From Chlorophyllum brunneum (lineage: Eukaryota; Basidiomycota; Agaricomycetes; Agaricales; Agaricaceae), in assembly GCA_963576785.1 (NCBI GenBank), contig OY756148.1:868001-932000 (forward strand): a stretch of 64,000 nt of DNA, given 5' to 3'. The notes beneath the pieces were generated by a model. It was not told the origin of the DNA. It was given only the letters and a program-made list of their open reading frames with translations, and ran no database searches. Positions 41,560 to 53,338 of this stretch are shown here, piece by piece. A program made the translations under genes and the position numbers. Position 1 is the stretch's first letter, and every line of letters begins with the position of its first letter.

Positions 41560-44500
41560 TTTACCCCCCCCTTTTTATAGGTTTTGTCCTCGAAATCTTG
41601 TCTAAAAATTCTTGAACTGCCTCCTTAGCATTTCCTAACTCTGACTCATTCTCCCATGTGTCTTCCTCGGAGGTATACCCTTTCCAGTATACTAGGAATT
41701 GATTTTGTCATCCTCTTTTGCAATGTCCTCGGATTTCGTCTACCTCATATTGCTCTTCATTGTTGATGATCTCGGGCATTGGTGGTAGTGGGGTGTGCTG
41801 GCTGTCGAACTCAGGTTTTCGATAGGGAGAAAGGAGTCTGCTGTTAAACACATTGTGTGTTGCCCATGTTTCAGGTAATTCCAATTAGTAGCTTGTTTCG
41901 CCTATTTTTGCTTTTATCCTGAATGGTCCATATCATTTGTGATCCAGCTTTTTGGTTGGTCTCGTTGTTCTGATATTACTTGCTTTGAGCCAAACCTGTT
42001 CTCCTGGGGCATACTCATGTTCTGGCTTAGTGCTGTTGCATTTCCCCATTTGTTCCTGACTGCATTGTAACATTTTTGTCACTTCTTGTCGCATGTTTTG
42101 TAACTCCTGTATTCACTCCGTGATTGCAGGTGCTTTGGTGATGCTCGTTATATCTCCTTTCCAAGGGTGTCGTCCATAAACTATTTCAAATGGTGAATAT
42201 CCAGTGGCTGTGTGGGTTTTGTTGTTGTATTGGAATTCTACTGTGGCCAGCCATTCTTTCCAATTGTCTTGAGCATAGTTTATTACATTTCTGAGGTATG
42301 TTTCAACCTCCTGGTTGATGTGCTCTGTTTGACCGTCGGTTTGTGGATGGTATGCCGTGGATAAGTTTTGCTGGGTTCCTGTTGCTCGGCATAATTCTGC
42401 CATGAATTTGGATGCAAATTGTGGGCCTCTGTCACTGATAATTCTTTGGGGTATTCCGTGTGTTCTCCATATGTCATCTTGATAGATATCTCCTAGCTCC
42501 TCGGATGTTAAGGTGGTGTTGACTGCACATAATCTGATTATTTTGCTGAAACAATTGACTATGACAAGTATTGCATCATATCCTTCTAATTCTGGTAGTG
42601 GTCCTATCATGTCGATTGATATTTCCTCCCATGGTTCTGCTGGTGTCGGTAGCAGATGGAGATGTGTTGTTGGTCTTATTCGGAGTATTTTGTTTCATTG
42701 GCATGCTTCACATCCCCTGATGTATTGTTTGACATTGTTGCGCATCTGGGGCCACCAATAACTCCATTTAAGGAGTTCAATCATTCGATGTTGTTCTGGA
42801 TGTCCTACATCAGTTTTGTCGTGGTATTGTTGTAGTATTTCTTGTCATATTTGATTGTTGGGTGGGATATATATTCTTCCTTTGAACATCAGTACTCTAT
42901 CTGTTTCCCATACCTCCTTTGGTCGCTTCTCTTTTTCTTTTAGCCACTGTGTTTCCCTTCTTGTCTCCTTTCATAGTTGGTGTTTCAGATCTTCTTCTCC
43001 TGAGATTTCCCAGATTTGTCGGATTGTGGTGACTGTACTGTCGTCGAATAAGTGGTCGGGTAGTAAGATGATGTCGGTGTTGTCTCGAGTAGTGTCTGTT
43101 TTTGTTAGTCTTGATAAGATGACGGCTTTTGTGTTGGTTTTTCCGGGGATATGTTTCAGCGTGTAATGGTATTCTTGTAGCTCCATCTGCCACCTTGCTT
43201 GTCGTCCCGTGAGTTGCTGTGGTTTTCGGAAGTATTCTAAGTTTTTGTGATCGGTCCATATCTCGAAGGGTTCATCTGCATCAAGTAAATATTGCCTCCA
43301 GATCTTGATTGCTTCTCAAATGGCGAGTAACTCTTTATCATAGATTTGGTAGTTGCATTCTGTGGGTGTCATTGTTCTTGAATGGAATGCGATTGGGTGC
43401 CAGTGTTCTTCTTGTTTTTGCGATAATACTGCTCCTACTCCATATCCCGATGCATCCACTTCTACCCTGTATTGACCCTTGTCCTGTGGCATTGCTAGTA
43501 CCGGTTCGCTTGTGATCTTTTCTTTGATCCTTTTGAAGGCTTGTTGTTGTTGTTCCTTCCATACCCATTGCATGTCTTTTTTCTTCAACTCGTGTAATGG
43601 GGCTGCTATGTTGCTGAAGTCGTGAATGAATTGTTGGTAGAAGTTTGCGAATCCTAGGAATTTTTCGACATCTTTTAGGGATTTGGGTGTTGGCCATTCT
43701 TTCACCACTTTCACTTTCTCCTCTTCCATTTTAACACTGCCTTGTCCAACCACAAATCCTAGTATAGGTATTTCTTTTGCATCGAATATGCATTTCAATC
43801 TTTTGAAATATAGTTGGTGTTTTGCTGCAATGTCAAGAAATTGTTTTGTTCTGTCCTCAAGCTCCTGTTGTGTGGTTCCTGGTATAACAAAATTGTCCAT
43901 GTAGTTGACAACTGCTCCTTCATGTAGCATTTCCCGAAAGACAGTGTTCATCATCCTCTGGAACATTGCTGGTAAGTTACTCATTCCAAAAAACATGACC
44001 ATTGGTTCAAATAGTCCATTGTTCATTACAAATGCTGCTTTCCATTCATCACCTTCCCTTATCCTAACGTTATTGTATCCCCAGATGATGTCAAGTTTGT
44101 TAAAGACTTTCGTGTTCTTGAGCTTATCGATAACTTTGCTTATGAGCAGAAGTGGTGTTTTGTCTTTGATCATGTGTTCATTTAGCTTCTTGTAGTCTTG
44201 TACTAGTCGTTTGGTTCCGTCTTTCTTGGGTATGAAGAAGCATGGTGTAGCGTAGGGGGATTGTGATGGTCGAATTTGTCCTGAGGCAATATTTTCGTCG
44301 AGGAATGTTTGCAGTTCTTGCTTCTCCATTAATGTCATTGGGTAGACCTTGGATTGTAATACTGGTGGTGCATCTTCTGTCAGGTTTATTTTGTGGTCCC
44401 ATATTGTATGTTCTGGTAGTTTGTTGAAGTTCTTCTTGTTGAACAGGTGCGTATATTGCTGCAGGTATGTCAGTAGGTCTTCCGGGTTTGTTTGATCGGT

Positions 44501-44971
44501 TTTCTTTTCCTCTATGTGTTCTTTTACCATGCATATTCTTTCATTGAACCGTATATCGTTGTAGTGTGTGGTGCAATCCTTCGGGCATCTATTGAAGCAT
44601 ACTATGTTGTTTGTCCAATCAATTTCTGGGTTGTGCTTGACTAGCCAGTCATGTCCGAGATATAGGTCTGCACTTTCCAGTTGTGTTACCATTGCTTCAA
44701 TTTCTTCCATGTGTTTGCCATTGCATAGTACCAGTTGTGCCGTATCTGTTATTTCTCCCTTTTTGTTTTCTGTTCCGTTGGCATTGATTACTCGTATTGG
44801 GGTTTCGAGGGGTTTGGTCATGATCTGTTCTTCTTCTACTACCCTCTGTGCTATGCATGTGTGTGTACATCCAGAATCCACCAGTGTGGTGATTTGCTTG
44901 GGTCCTTTCTTTGTTCTGATCATTAAATCAAGGAGAAGTTCACACATCAAGTTTCGTTTTTGTGGGATCAC
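41560..44971 (-). pseudogene. Gypsy-A2 pol: protease, RT, RNase H, integrase, chromodomain
   Basis: A 551-codon block (43316-44971) runs unbroken from protease LVDSGCTHTC through RT (FIPKKDGTKRLVQDYKKLN, FFGMSNLPAMFQ) to RNase H (VEVDASGYGVGAVLSQ). The RT box is NYMDNF near 43900. The integrase (42113-42610 plus upstream) has SIDMIGPLPE, IISDRGPQFASKF and HPQTDGQTEHINQEVE, giving D, D and E. The chromodomain region is at about 41600-41800 but carries a stop. It is the better-preserved Gypsy-A pol, inactive because of YMDN and scattered stops. Confidence 0.9.
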
Positions 44972-45829
44972 ATATCATTTATTGTAACATAAAACAGAAA
45001 CTCTAGGTTTATTGGCTCACGGGTTTGTGCCTACTTGGAGCCTTCAACAAAATCCTCTTTTGTCTCTTCTTCTATCTCCTCAGTAACTTCTCTGATGTGC
45101 ACTTTCTTTGGTGCTCTACAGTTCTTTGAGATGTGGCCTTGTTTGCCACAGTTATAGTATGTTATTTGGGTGTATGCTATCATATTCTTTCATTGAACCG
45201 TATATCGTTGTAGTGTGTGGTGCAATCCTTCGGGCATCTATTGAAGCATACTATGTTGTTTGTCCAATCAATTTCTGGGTTGTGCTTGACTAGCCAGTCA
45301 TGTCCGAGATATAGGTCTGCACTTTCCAGTTGTGTTACCATTGCTTCAATTTCTTCCATGTGTTTGCCATTGCATAGTACCAGTTGTGCCGTATCTGTTA
45401 TTTCTCCCTTTTTGTTTTCTGTTCCGTTGGCATTGATTACTCGTATTGGGGTTTCGAGGGGTTTGGTCATGATCTGTTCTTCTTCTACTACCCTCTGTGC
45501 TATGCATGTGTGTGTACATCCAGAATCCACCAGTGTGGTGATTTGCTTGGGTCCTTTCTTTGTTCTGATTGTTAAATCAAGGAGAAGTTCGCACATTGAG
45601 TTTCATTTTTGTGGGATCACATATCATCTATTGTGACATAAAACAGAAACTCTAGGTTTATTGGCTCACGGGTTTGCACCTACTTGGAGCCTTCAACAAA
45701 ATCCTCTTTTGTCTCTTCTTCTATCTCCTCGGTAAGTTCTCTGATGTGCACTTTCTTCAGTGCTCTACAGTTCTTTGAGATGTGGCCTTGTTTGCCATAG
45801 TTATAGTATGTTATTTGGGTGTATGCTAT
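44532..45829 (-). repeat. 649 bp direct tandem duplication inside Gypsy-A2
   Basis: Unit 1 is 44532-45180 and unit 2 is 45181-45829; the junction reads TATGCTAT then CATATTC. Each unit holds the gag end, the gag-pol spacer and the protease DSG motif. The units agree in their left part, but the right part of unit 1 (44930-45180) is like Gypsy-A1 while unit 2 differs by several transitions. Confidence 0.92.
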
Positions 45830-46885
45830 CTTTGTCTTCTTGCGGCAGTATTTGGCAATATGCCCATATAGGTTACAGTTAAAACACCTTGGTTTGCCAT
45901 TCTGATTGGTGTCTGCCTTTTGTCTACCAATTTCCATTGGTTGTCCTCCGCCTCTGTAGGTGACTCCTGTGCTTGTTCTGACATCTCCTTGTGTGATGTC
46001 TGTTGTCTCGTACCCCTGTCCTACTGCGAGGATGGTATTTCTCCATTTGCTGTATGTATCTGGGATTGAGGCTGCTGGGTAGCCTACAATAGTTCGGATA
46101 ATGTCTGCTCTGGTGTGTCATTTGAGGAGGAATATGGCATGCATGTCGTCTGTTCCTGCTTGGGTCTTCAATGCTTCGAACTCTATTAGGAAGTCCGTGG
46201 TGTTCTTCTTTCCCTGTTTGAACAACTTGATTTCCCCTTCTGCTATTGCTTTTCTATTCCCCAAGGAGAAGGTGGCTACCATCTCCTTTGCAAAGTCATC
46301 AAATGCCAGTGTTTTCTTGTCTTGAATCATTTGTAACTTGGCATTAGCATAGGGTCCTGCAAGTCCTCCTTTCATTCGAGCTAATATTCCAATTATCTTT
46401 TGCTCATTATCGTCGATTTTGTTGAAGAGTGTCCATAAGGACATTGCTCTCCACCAATCGTCAAACTTTGTTCTATCTCCATTGAAATATCCTGGTTCTG
46501 GGGCTAGGTTCTTTGGGAAGTTGATTTCATCGGCCATCTCTGATTCTGTCTCTGGTTTGCTATGTTCGTTCTCATAGGTTTCGGTGACTTCTATGTCAGA
46601 TGTGGCTTCGGCAATTTCTGTATCGAATGGGGTCTCAGCAACTTCTATGTCAAATGTGGTCTTGGCAACCTCTGTGTTGAATAGGGTCTTGAAAAGAGCT
46701 GTGTCTTCTTCTATACTGTGGTCAGATTTCTGCCATTTAAGGCCTTCAGGGATTTCTGGTTCTGTTCATCGTTTGGATCTGGTGGTTACTGGTGATCCCT
46801 GGATATCTGTTGGTCTTGGAGCTCTTGGTCTTCTCGGTGTTCTTGATGAGCTACTGCTGCTCATATACTGTCGAGCTTAGCTATG
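45680..46885 (-). pseudogene. Gypsy-A2 gag
   Basis: The core runs 46118-46537 (MADEINFPKNL, PGYFNGDRTKFDDWW) and the knuckle region 45680-45937 has CFNCNLYGHIAKYC intact; the second motif reads YYNYGKQGHISKNC and has lost two Cys. A shift lies near 45940-46118. Upstream in frame are the four 9-residue repeats (46580-46687) and the same N-terminal TGA as in Gypsy-A1. A partial third copy of the knuckle region is in duplication unit 1 (45030-45180). Confidence 0.8.
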
Positions 46886-46933
46886 AATAGTGGCACCTCT
46901 CTTGCAAGGTGAGTCGAATGACACTTTACCAAA

Positions 46934-47226
46934 TGTTACGACCTTAGTCTGAGACTCAGGTTGTAAGTCTTTGGATAAAGACAAGGAAGTAGAGAAGAGA
47001 GTAAGGGATGATACAATTGGTAAAGTGTAAGGAATACATCAAGTATTACTACACTTTACATACTAGTGGTACGAGCTAAGAATAAAGGAGCAGAGTAAAG
47101 GAGTCATAGGGAACGAGTAGAACGAGTCAGTAAGAGTACAGCCATAAGAGGTGAAACAGATACGTAGGAATGATAAATGTGACGGGCGTATGATAGGAAT
47201 GTACTGTCTATCTATAGTTCATAACA
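46934..47226 (-). repeat. Gypsy-A2 5' LTR with adjacent primer site
   Basis: 293 bp. The primer site at 46921-46932 (minus strand TTGGTAAAGTGT) is identical to Gypsy-A1 and is again complementary to a segment of this LTR near 47014-47025. The TATA box is decayed here (TATGTAAAG) but intact in the 3' LTR. Confidence 0.92.
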
Positions 47227-48656
47227 GATCCTTGGGTTCTCACTGTGGCAACAGATGCAAGTCTACCACTACAGGGGGAGTTCCAGGCAGTTTCTGCTGC
47301 CCAGATCTACTGATCAGGCCAGCATGTCTTCTAGACAAGAAATGCAGCAGGCTGAGTGACAGCTCCTGATGCAGAGCTGTACACTATCTGGATTGCAATT
47401 GGGAAGGCTACCAGCCTCCCTGACTGCAACTCCATTGTCTTGTTCACTGACTCCCTTGGTTCAGCCAGGAGAGCGGTGGACCCCTCTGTTCACTCTGGTC
47501 AGGCTTACTTGCTTGCCATGTATAATGCTCTTATGGACTGGTTTGGGGGTCACCCCAAGTGCTCCCTTTATATCTGGCACACTTTCTCTTTGGAGAAGTG
47601 GGCCATTCATGGTACTGTACACCAGTACTATACAGAGCTTCAGGTCTCTGCAGGTTCCTGTCTGCTAACCTCACTTGACTCCCTTCACCAGAGAGTTGTC
47701 AAATCCTGCCAGGATGCCTGGATTACTCGATTCCAGGATCCTACTTGGGTAGCCAGTTCATGGCTCTTGATGGGCACAATAGTAAGCCTCTCCAGCCCAC
47801 ATACCTCAATGGAGGTTTGTGGCTGCCTTCCACTGCAGCAGAGTCCAACTTGCTGTCTGCCTGCATATGTAGGGTTATACTCAACTATGCACCTATCAGG
47901 GCCTACAGGTTTCGGTTCTTCCAGGACAAACCATTCTGGTGTCCATGTGGGGCTCCCTTTGAATCTTGTGTGCATATTCTTACCTCTTGTCCGAGCTTCG
48001 ACTCCTCTAGGGAGTACCCAGCTATGCCAGGTGCCCTTATCAAGTTCTTGAAAATGAACCCTCAGGCATTCGCTTTCCCATCTGTTCCTTAGGGAATTGG
48101 ATAACTGGCTCAGGGTAGGTGGGTTATTGTCCAGCACCAGAGGCCTTTGGTAAAGACTTGGTGAACGTGTTCAATGACCAATGAACAGACCTGAAGTCTT
48201 TGGCTACTAGGTGTGGTGAAGATGCCAATAGCCACTCAAATGGTGCAGCCAATTACTCTGGCAAGGGTGACCATGGCCAGGGGGTTGGGTCCAAGTAAAA
48301 GGGAGTTGGATGCTTTTGCTGAGCTAGTAACTGGATATGTCACCACTGCTGGGCATTTACAGTGAACTAACACACACTGACTGGGCCTGGTCTCTGGACT
48401 AGGTCGCTGGTTGGGGGACCTCCCTACCCACTTGCCTCCTCTGGCATCTACTCCCCTCACCCTTTGGGCTCAGGAGTAGGACACAATTCCTCCTACCATT
48501 GGTCTTGGGCAACAGTACTTATGCTTGGTAGGCTATAGTTACTATCTTCTCTGTAGATACCCACTAGTCTACTCCTTTGTATTCTGGCCATGGGCTGTGT
48601 TTGAGCACCATGTAATAAATTGGCCCTAGGCTATGATTTAAAAAAAAAAAAAAAAA
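47227..48656 (+). mobile_element. LINE-3b, 5'-truncated, with RNase H and tail
   Basis: Plus-strand LINE-3 3' part. RNase H: ATDASLPLQGEF near 47255 (Asp), DAELYTIWIAIG near 47365 (Glu), LFTDSLGSARRAVD near 47440 (Asp). After a frameshift near 47745, FWCPCGAPFESCVHILTSC near 47940 forms the Cys/His tail. The 3' UTR (48090-48639) matches LINE-3c, LINE-3d and the chimeric unit. Poly(A) is at 48640-48656. It abuts the Gypsy-A2 LTR on the left and Gypsy-B on the right. Confidence 0.88.
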
Positions 48657-49452
48657 GGAAAACTATGAAATGGAGAACCCCATTTATCGACAACCCCCAG
48701 CTCAACTGCCTCGTCACCTCCATGGATGACAGTCCAAATGAAGCCAAACAAGTGAACCACATCTACCTTGAACCTGCTACATTTGAAATAAACTTCAAAG
48801 CCAATGCCTCCCAGTTTATTGCCCAGCAATATGGAGAGAAAAAAGAGACTAACCCTCTGAAAATCATACCAGCCAATTTTCATGACTACCTCAATATATT
48901 CAGTGAACAAGCTGTTTCACAATACCTACCCACTCAACCATGGAATTACAAAATCAAGATGAAAGAATCTTTTGAACCAAAAGCTGGACCCCCTTATCAA
49001 CTATCACCCCAAGAGACCAATGAACTCGATAAATTCATTGAGGAGAACCTAGCCAAAGGTTATGTTTGACGATCAAAATCACCTATGGCCTCACCTTTCT
49101 TCTTTATAGGGAAGAAAGATGGAAAACTCTGCCCATGTCAAGACTATTGATATCTCAATAGTCATACCATCAAGAATGCATACCCAATCCCACTCATTTT
49201 GTCACTACTTGACAAACCTAAAGGATCAAATTGGTTTACCAAACTTGATGTATGCACTGGATACAACAATATCCACATCTAAAAAGGCAATAAATGGAAA
49301 GCCACATTCAGAACACCAAAAGGCCTATACAAGCCAACTATGATGTTTTTTGGAATGTGCAACTCCCCAGCCACTTTCCAATCCATGATGGACCACATAT
49401 TCCACCCTTTAATTGACAAAGGAGGAGTTCTTGTATACATGGATGATATTCT
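48657..49452 (+). pseudogene. Gypsy-B RT N-terminal half
   Basis: Conserved gypsy RT text: EPKAGPPYQLSPQE near 48975, a GYV then TGA near 49065, SPMASPFFFIGKKDGKL near 49080, then GSNWFTKLDVCTGYNN near 49210, FFGMCNSPATFQSMMD near 49350 and VLVYMDDI at the LINE-2c insertion point. The catalytic YMDD codons are inside the duplicated target site. Three in-frame stops occur in this short span. RT continues at 50649 (LIHTKIQEELQ). Confidence 0.85.
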
Positions 49453-50632
49453 TTTTTTTTTTTTTTTTTTTTTTATATCAACAATTTATATAGCAGTGCT
49501 TGATTGCAGTCCACATGTACATACATACAAAGGTAGAACATACAGAATGTTCGGAGCAAGGAAAGTAAACTAAAAGTATACTAACCCCATGAGACTTGAT
49601 GCCAGCGCATACACTAGAGAGAGATTTGGTACCTAAGTTGAACAGCGGAAAAAATAGAAAGAAGGAATTTGGGAGAGAAAGAGAGTGAGAGAGAGAAATT
49701 GATAGAAAAGAAACTATTAACTTGCAAACACAAGAGGGAACAACAAACAGTACTAGCATGTGGAGGGGCATTTACCCAGATACCATGGGAAAGATGGATG
49801 TTGAATGAAAACTACATTAAAATAGTAGATGAGTGAGGAAGGGAGAGATAGAGAAATGAATTTGAAGTGCATAACTGGGGAAGCACAAGGAAAAAACAAA
49901 AAAGAAGAAGGGACTCACATGGGCATGGACCCAAACCTCTGATGGGCTTGACAGTGATGTAACGGGGGTATTGAACCAGTGCAGATATGAGGGTGATCAG
50001 GTTCTGGTGGGAAACTGAATGCAGTGGGATTACAATGTAGGAAGCTGACAAACTTCTTGATATTGTCAACGCCATAGTGGTGATCAAAGTGCTGACACCA
50101 ATAGAGAATATGCGACCTGGTCTGAACCAGTTGATTGCTGTAGTCGTAACAAGATAAGTCCTTAGTAGGGAAAAACCTAAGGCAGTATTCTCCAATTGGG
50201 GCATGGCATAAGATGGCGCAACAAGCTCTTGCAAAGAGGTGGGGCTGATATCCACATTCTTGTATCCAAGGGCCGGAATTGATGTGCGACGGTAAAGCAG
50301 AGGCCCCATTTGCTTGCACTGGAAGGTGGAGGAAGGAGCTACCACTGTATTTCTTGAACCTGAACATGGCCTGCCATGTGTGAATGGTGTGTTCGGCAGA
50401 CTTCTTGCATAAGTAGGCAATGGAATTAGGGACACAGTGATTTCAATTCTGGTTAGGCCAGGCAACTGTTTGAATTCAGTTGTGTATGGCTTGTTGGATC
50501 CCGTATTTGCACTTAGATAGAGTGTGGTAGAATGAAAGGCGGTGTCGGTTGGACTTGTTGAACCAAGCCAGAAGCACCTTCGAAGTGAGGATGGACTGTT
50601 GCTGGCAGGAGTGCAGCAAACAGTCGAGTAAA
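49453..50632 (-). mobile_element. LINE-2c, 5'-truncated, in Gypsy-B RT
   Basis: Poly(T) at 49452-49474, 3' UTR, then the ORF2 C-terminus (49915-50632) on the minus strand. TSD ACATGGATGATATTCT at 49437-49452 and 50633-50648. The Cys tail reads CYDYSNQLVQTRSHILYWC, with Tyr in place of the second Cys. It is CpG-poor, like LINE-2a. Confidence 0.92.
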
Positions 50633-50952
50633 ACATGGATGATATTCTTATACATACCAAAATACAAGAAGAACTCCAATGCCTTACCTGTGAAGTATTA
50701 AAACTACTTCATGAACATGACCTATTTCTCAAGCCCAAGAAATGTGAATTCAAGAAACAATGCCTCAAGTACCTGTTAGAAGTGGTAAATCTGCAGATCT
50801 GGATAGATATAAATAGTTGTTGATTCCCTCCATATCATGTCAGACTTCATCCCACGTTATGTCAGATACTTTCTCACTCTGTCAGATTACTATCATTACT
50901 CTCTCATGTCATGCTATATTTAGGTAGCTTTAGTCATTAGGAATTAGTAACC

Positions 50953-53338
50953 ATGGGACTTCAATGTCCTGTCATTCATCGACGATGGCACTCTGGTCGC
51001 ACAATCCCCATCTCTGGAAAAGAACGTAGAAATCCTTCAACATATGTACCGCAAAATGGAGTGGCTCATGAACGAATTTGGCCTGGAAATTGAACATGGC
51101 AAATTGGAGATCTTTCACTTCACGCGTGCAAGACAAGACTCGAATCCCTCGATTGACTTGGGATCCCCGCCATTCACGGGTTGCAACCCCCTCAAACCAA
51201 AGACCCACTGGTGGTACCTCAGCTTCTACTTCGATTGGACGTTGACCTTCAAAGAACACATATGATTCTACTCCGCCAAAGCGATCTCTACGATCAAGGC
51301 AATGAAGATGCTGGGGAACTCTGTCAGGGGCTTGTCCCCCAGCAACAAGAGGCTGTTGTACCATTCATGTGTCATACCGGTCGCAACATATGGATATCAA
51401 CTTTGGTTTCATGATCGATCCCGCACCAAGGGAACTTGTGAAATCCTCAACAAAATACAAAGAAGAGCGGTGCTCTGGATCACCGGGGCCTTCTGGACTT
51501 CTCCCACTGGCGGTGTAGAGTCCCTCACGGGGCTCATGCCTATCAAACTTTATCTCCGGAAGTTGGCCAAACAACAATTATCGAGGCTTCATACATTGGA
51601 CGATGAACACGCTTTGGCAAGATTGACGAAGGAATTCCACTCTTCCCCCCACCGACTTCACATCAAGAACTTCACAGAGGTTCAGAAGAAGAAGACATTA
51701 GGAGCTATGATGGACTTTTCGCACCCCACCCCTGAGACTTGGTATATAGAACATTTCAATTCCATTTCTAAATCTCTCTGGCCTGGACATAGGTTACTTG
51801 ACCATTTCTCTACTAATGTATCTTTTATAGGATTCAACTGGAACAACCCTCACCTCTCAAAGACGCTTTGGGACGATGTAACGACGAACGCAACGATGGA
51901 CGCAAAATCCATCACAATCGGTACGGACGGCTCGGTCCACCCCAATCCCAATCCGCTTGCCAGCCAGTTTACGGCGGCAGCCACCATTCGACATCTAGAC
52001 GGCGGGAACTCTATCATGAAGAGGCTTGGAGGAACCACGTCGACGGACGCAGAACTGGTAGCGCAGTACTTAGGCATCACCAAGGTGCTCGCTACTGACG
52101 AATACGACCAGGTTGAGCACATTCACATGTTCACCGACTCCATCGTGGCCTCCCGGCTCCTGCTTGATTGTTCACTGCATTCCTGCCAGCGACAGTCTAT
52201 TATCACATCGAAGGTGCTCCTGGCTTGGTTCAACAAGTCAGACCGTCACCGCCTTTCTTTCTATCACACACCGTCGAAATGCAAGTACGGGATACAAAAA
52301 GCCACTCACGACTGGATCCAAACGGTCGCCTGGCCTAACCGGGGTCGAAACCACCAAGTACCGAACTCAATCAACTACCTACGCAAGAAGTCCGCTGAAC
52401 GCACCATTCACACATGGCAGGCCATGTTCGGGTTCAAGACTTACAGCAGTAGCTCCTTCCTCCACCTCCCGGTGCAAGCAAATGGGGCCTCTGCCTTACC
52501 GTCGCACATCAAGTCCGGTCCATGGATATGAGAATGCGGATACCAGCCCCAGCTCTTTGCAAGAGCTTGTCGCGCCATCCTATGCCACGCCCCGATTGGA
52601 GAATATCGACTATGATTCTTTCCTAATGAGGACCTTTCGTGCCACCACTGCAACAGTCAAATGGTGCAAACGCGGTCACACATCCTGTATCATTGTAACA
52701 ACTTCAATCACCACTTCAGCGTCGACACGATCAAGACTTTTGTCAACTTCCTGCATCGCAACCCCTCCGCATTCAGCTTCCCCCTGGAACCTGACTGCCC
52801 TCGTATCCATGCCGGTTCAATCCCACTGTTACATCATCATCAAGTCCAAAGGAGGTTTGGGTCTGCGCCTGTGTAGGATCCTTTTCTTTTCTCTTTTTTC
52901 TTTTGCTCTCCCAGTTAGCACTTCCAATTCATTTCTCTATCTCCCCTCTCCTCGTTCATCTACTATTTTATGTAGTTTTCATTCAACTTCCATCTCTCCT
53001 GTGGTGCCTGGGTAAATACCCGCCCACATGCTATGTACCATTTGATGTTCCCCCTTGTGATTGCGAGTAGATAGTTTCTCTTCTATCAATTTCTCTCCCT
53101 CACTCTCTCTTTTTCCGAATTCCCTTTCTTCTCTCTTTTCGCTGAACATCATAGGTACCAAACATCTCTCTAGTGTATGCGCTAGATGACAACGAGTCTC
53201 ATGGGGTTAGTTTACTTGTAGTTTACTTTCCCTTCTCCGAACATTCTGTACATTCTGCCTTTGTATGTATGTACATGCAGACTGCATTCGAGCACCACTA
53301 TATAAATTGTTGATTTAAAAAAAAAAAAAAAAAAAAAA
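50953..53338 (+). mobile_element. LINE-2d, young 5'-truncated LINE-2
   Basis: Begins inside RT at the motif C region and ends in poly(A) (53317-53339), with a TSD of about 12-14 bp, GAATTAGTAACC (50941-50952 and 53341-53352). CpG-rich and close to LINE-2b, it is among the youngest insertions here. The 3' UTR runs from about 52877. Confidence 0.93.
50954..52876 (+). pseudogene. LINE-2d ORF2 C-terminal part: RT palm end, thumb, RNase H, tail
   Basis: Starts at WDFNVLSFIDDG (RT motif C, 50954-50990), then PLKPKTHWWYLSF near 51200 and, after a TGA near 51263, a 409-codon open stretch (51302-52531). That stretch has a complete RNase H triad: GTDGSVHPNPN near 51920, TSTDAELVAQYLG near 52040, MFTDSIVASRLLLD near 52130. 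A TGA at 52529 and another near 52612 precede the tail CHHCNSQMVQTRSHILYHC near 52640; the ORF ends at 52876. RNase H residues look functional but the RT N-terminus is missing. Confidence 0.88.

Larger units (their letters stand above)
40233..47226 (-). mobile_element. Gypsy-A2, full-length chromovirus with internal duplication
   Basis: Same family as Gypsy-A1, with 293 bp LTRs (40233-40525 and 46934-47226) that differ at 12 positions, all transitions. Gag, protease, RT, RNase H, integrase, chromodomain and ORF3 are present. A 649 bp tandem duplication (44532-45180 and 45181-45829) repeats the protease and the gag end. The integrase triad is complete, but RT reads YMDN. There is no TSD: CCTAG on the left, GATCC on the right. 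Confidence 0.93.

Noticed and set aside
44568..45636. Antisense plus-strand ORFs of 139-157 codons over the Gypsy-A protease (15546-16019, 44568-44987, 45217-45636)
   Set aside because: They recur only because the underlying protease/gag region recurs, and their frame mirrors the real minus-strand gene. Composition is Ser/Cys/Leu noise.
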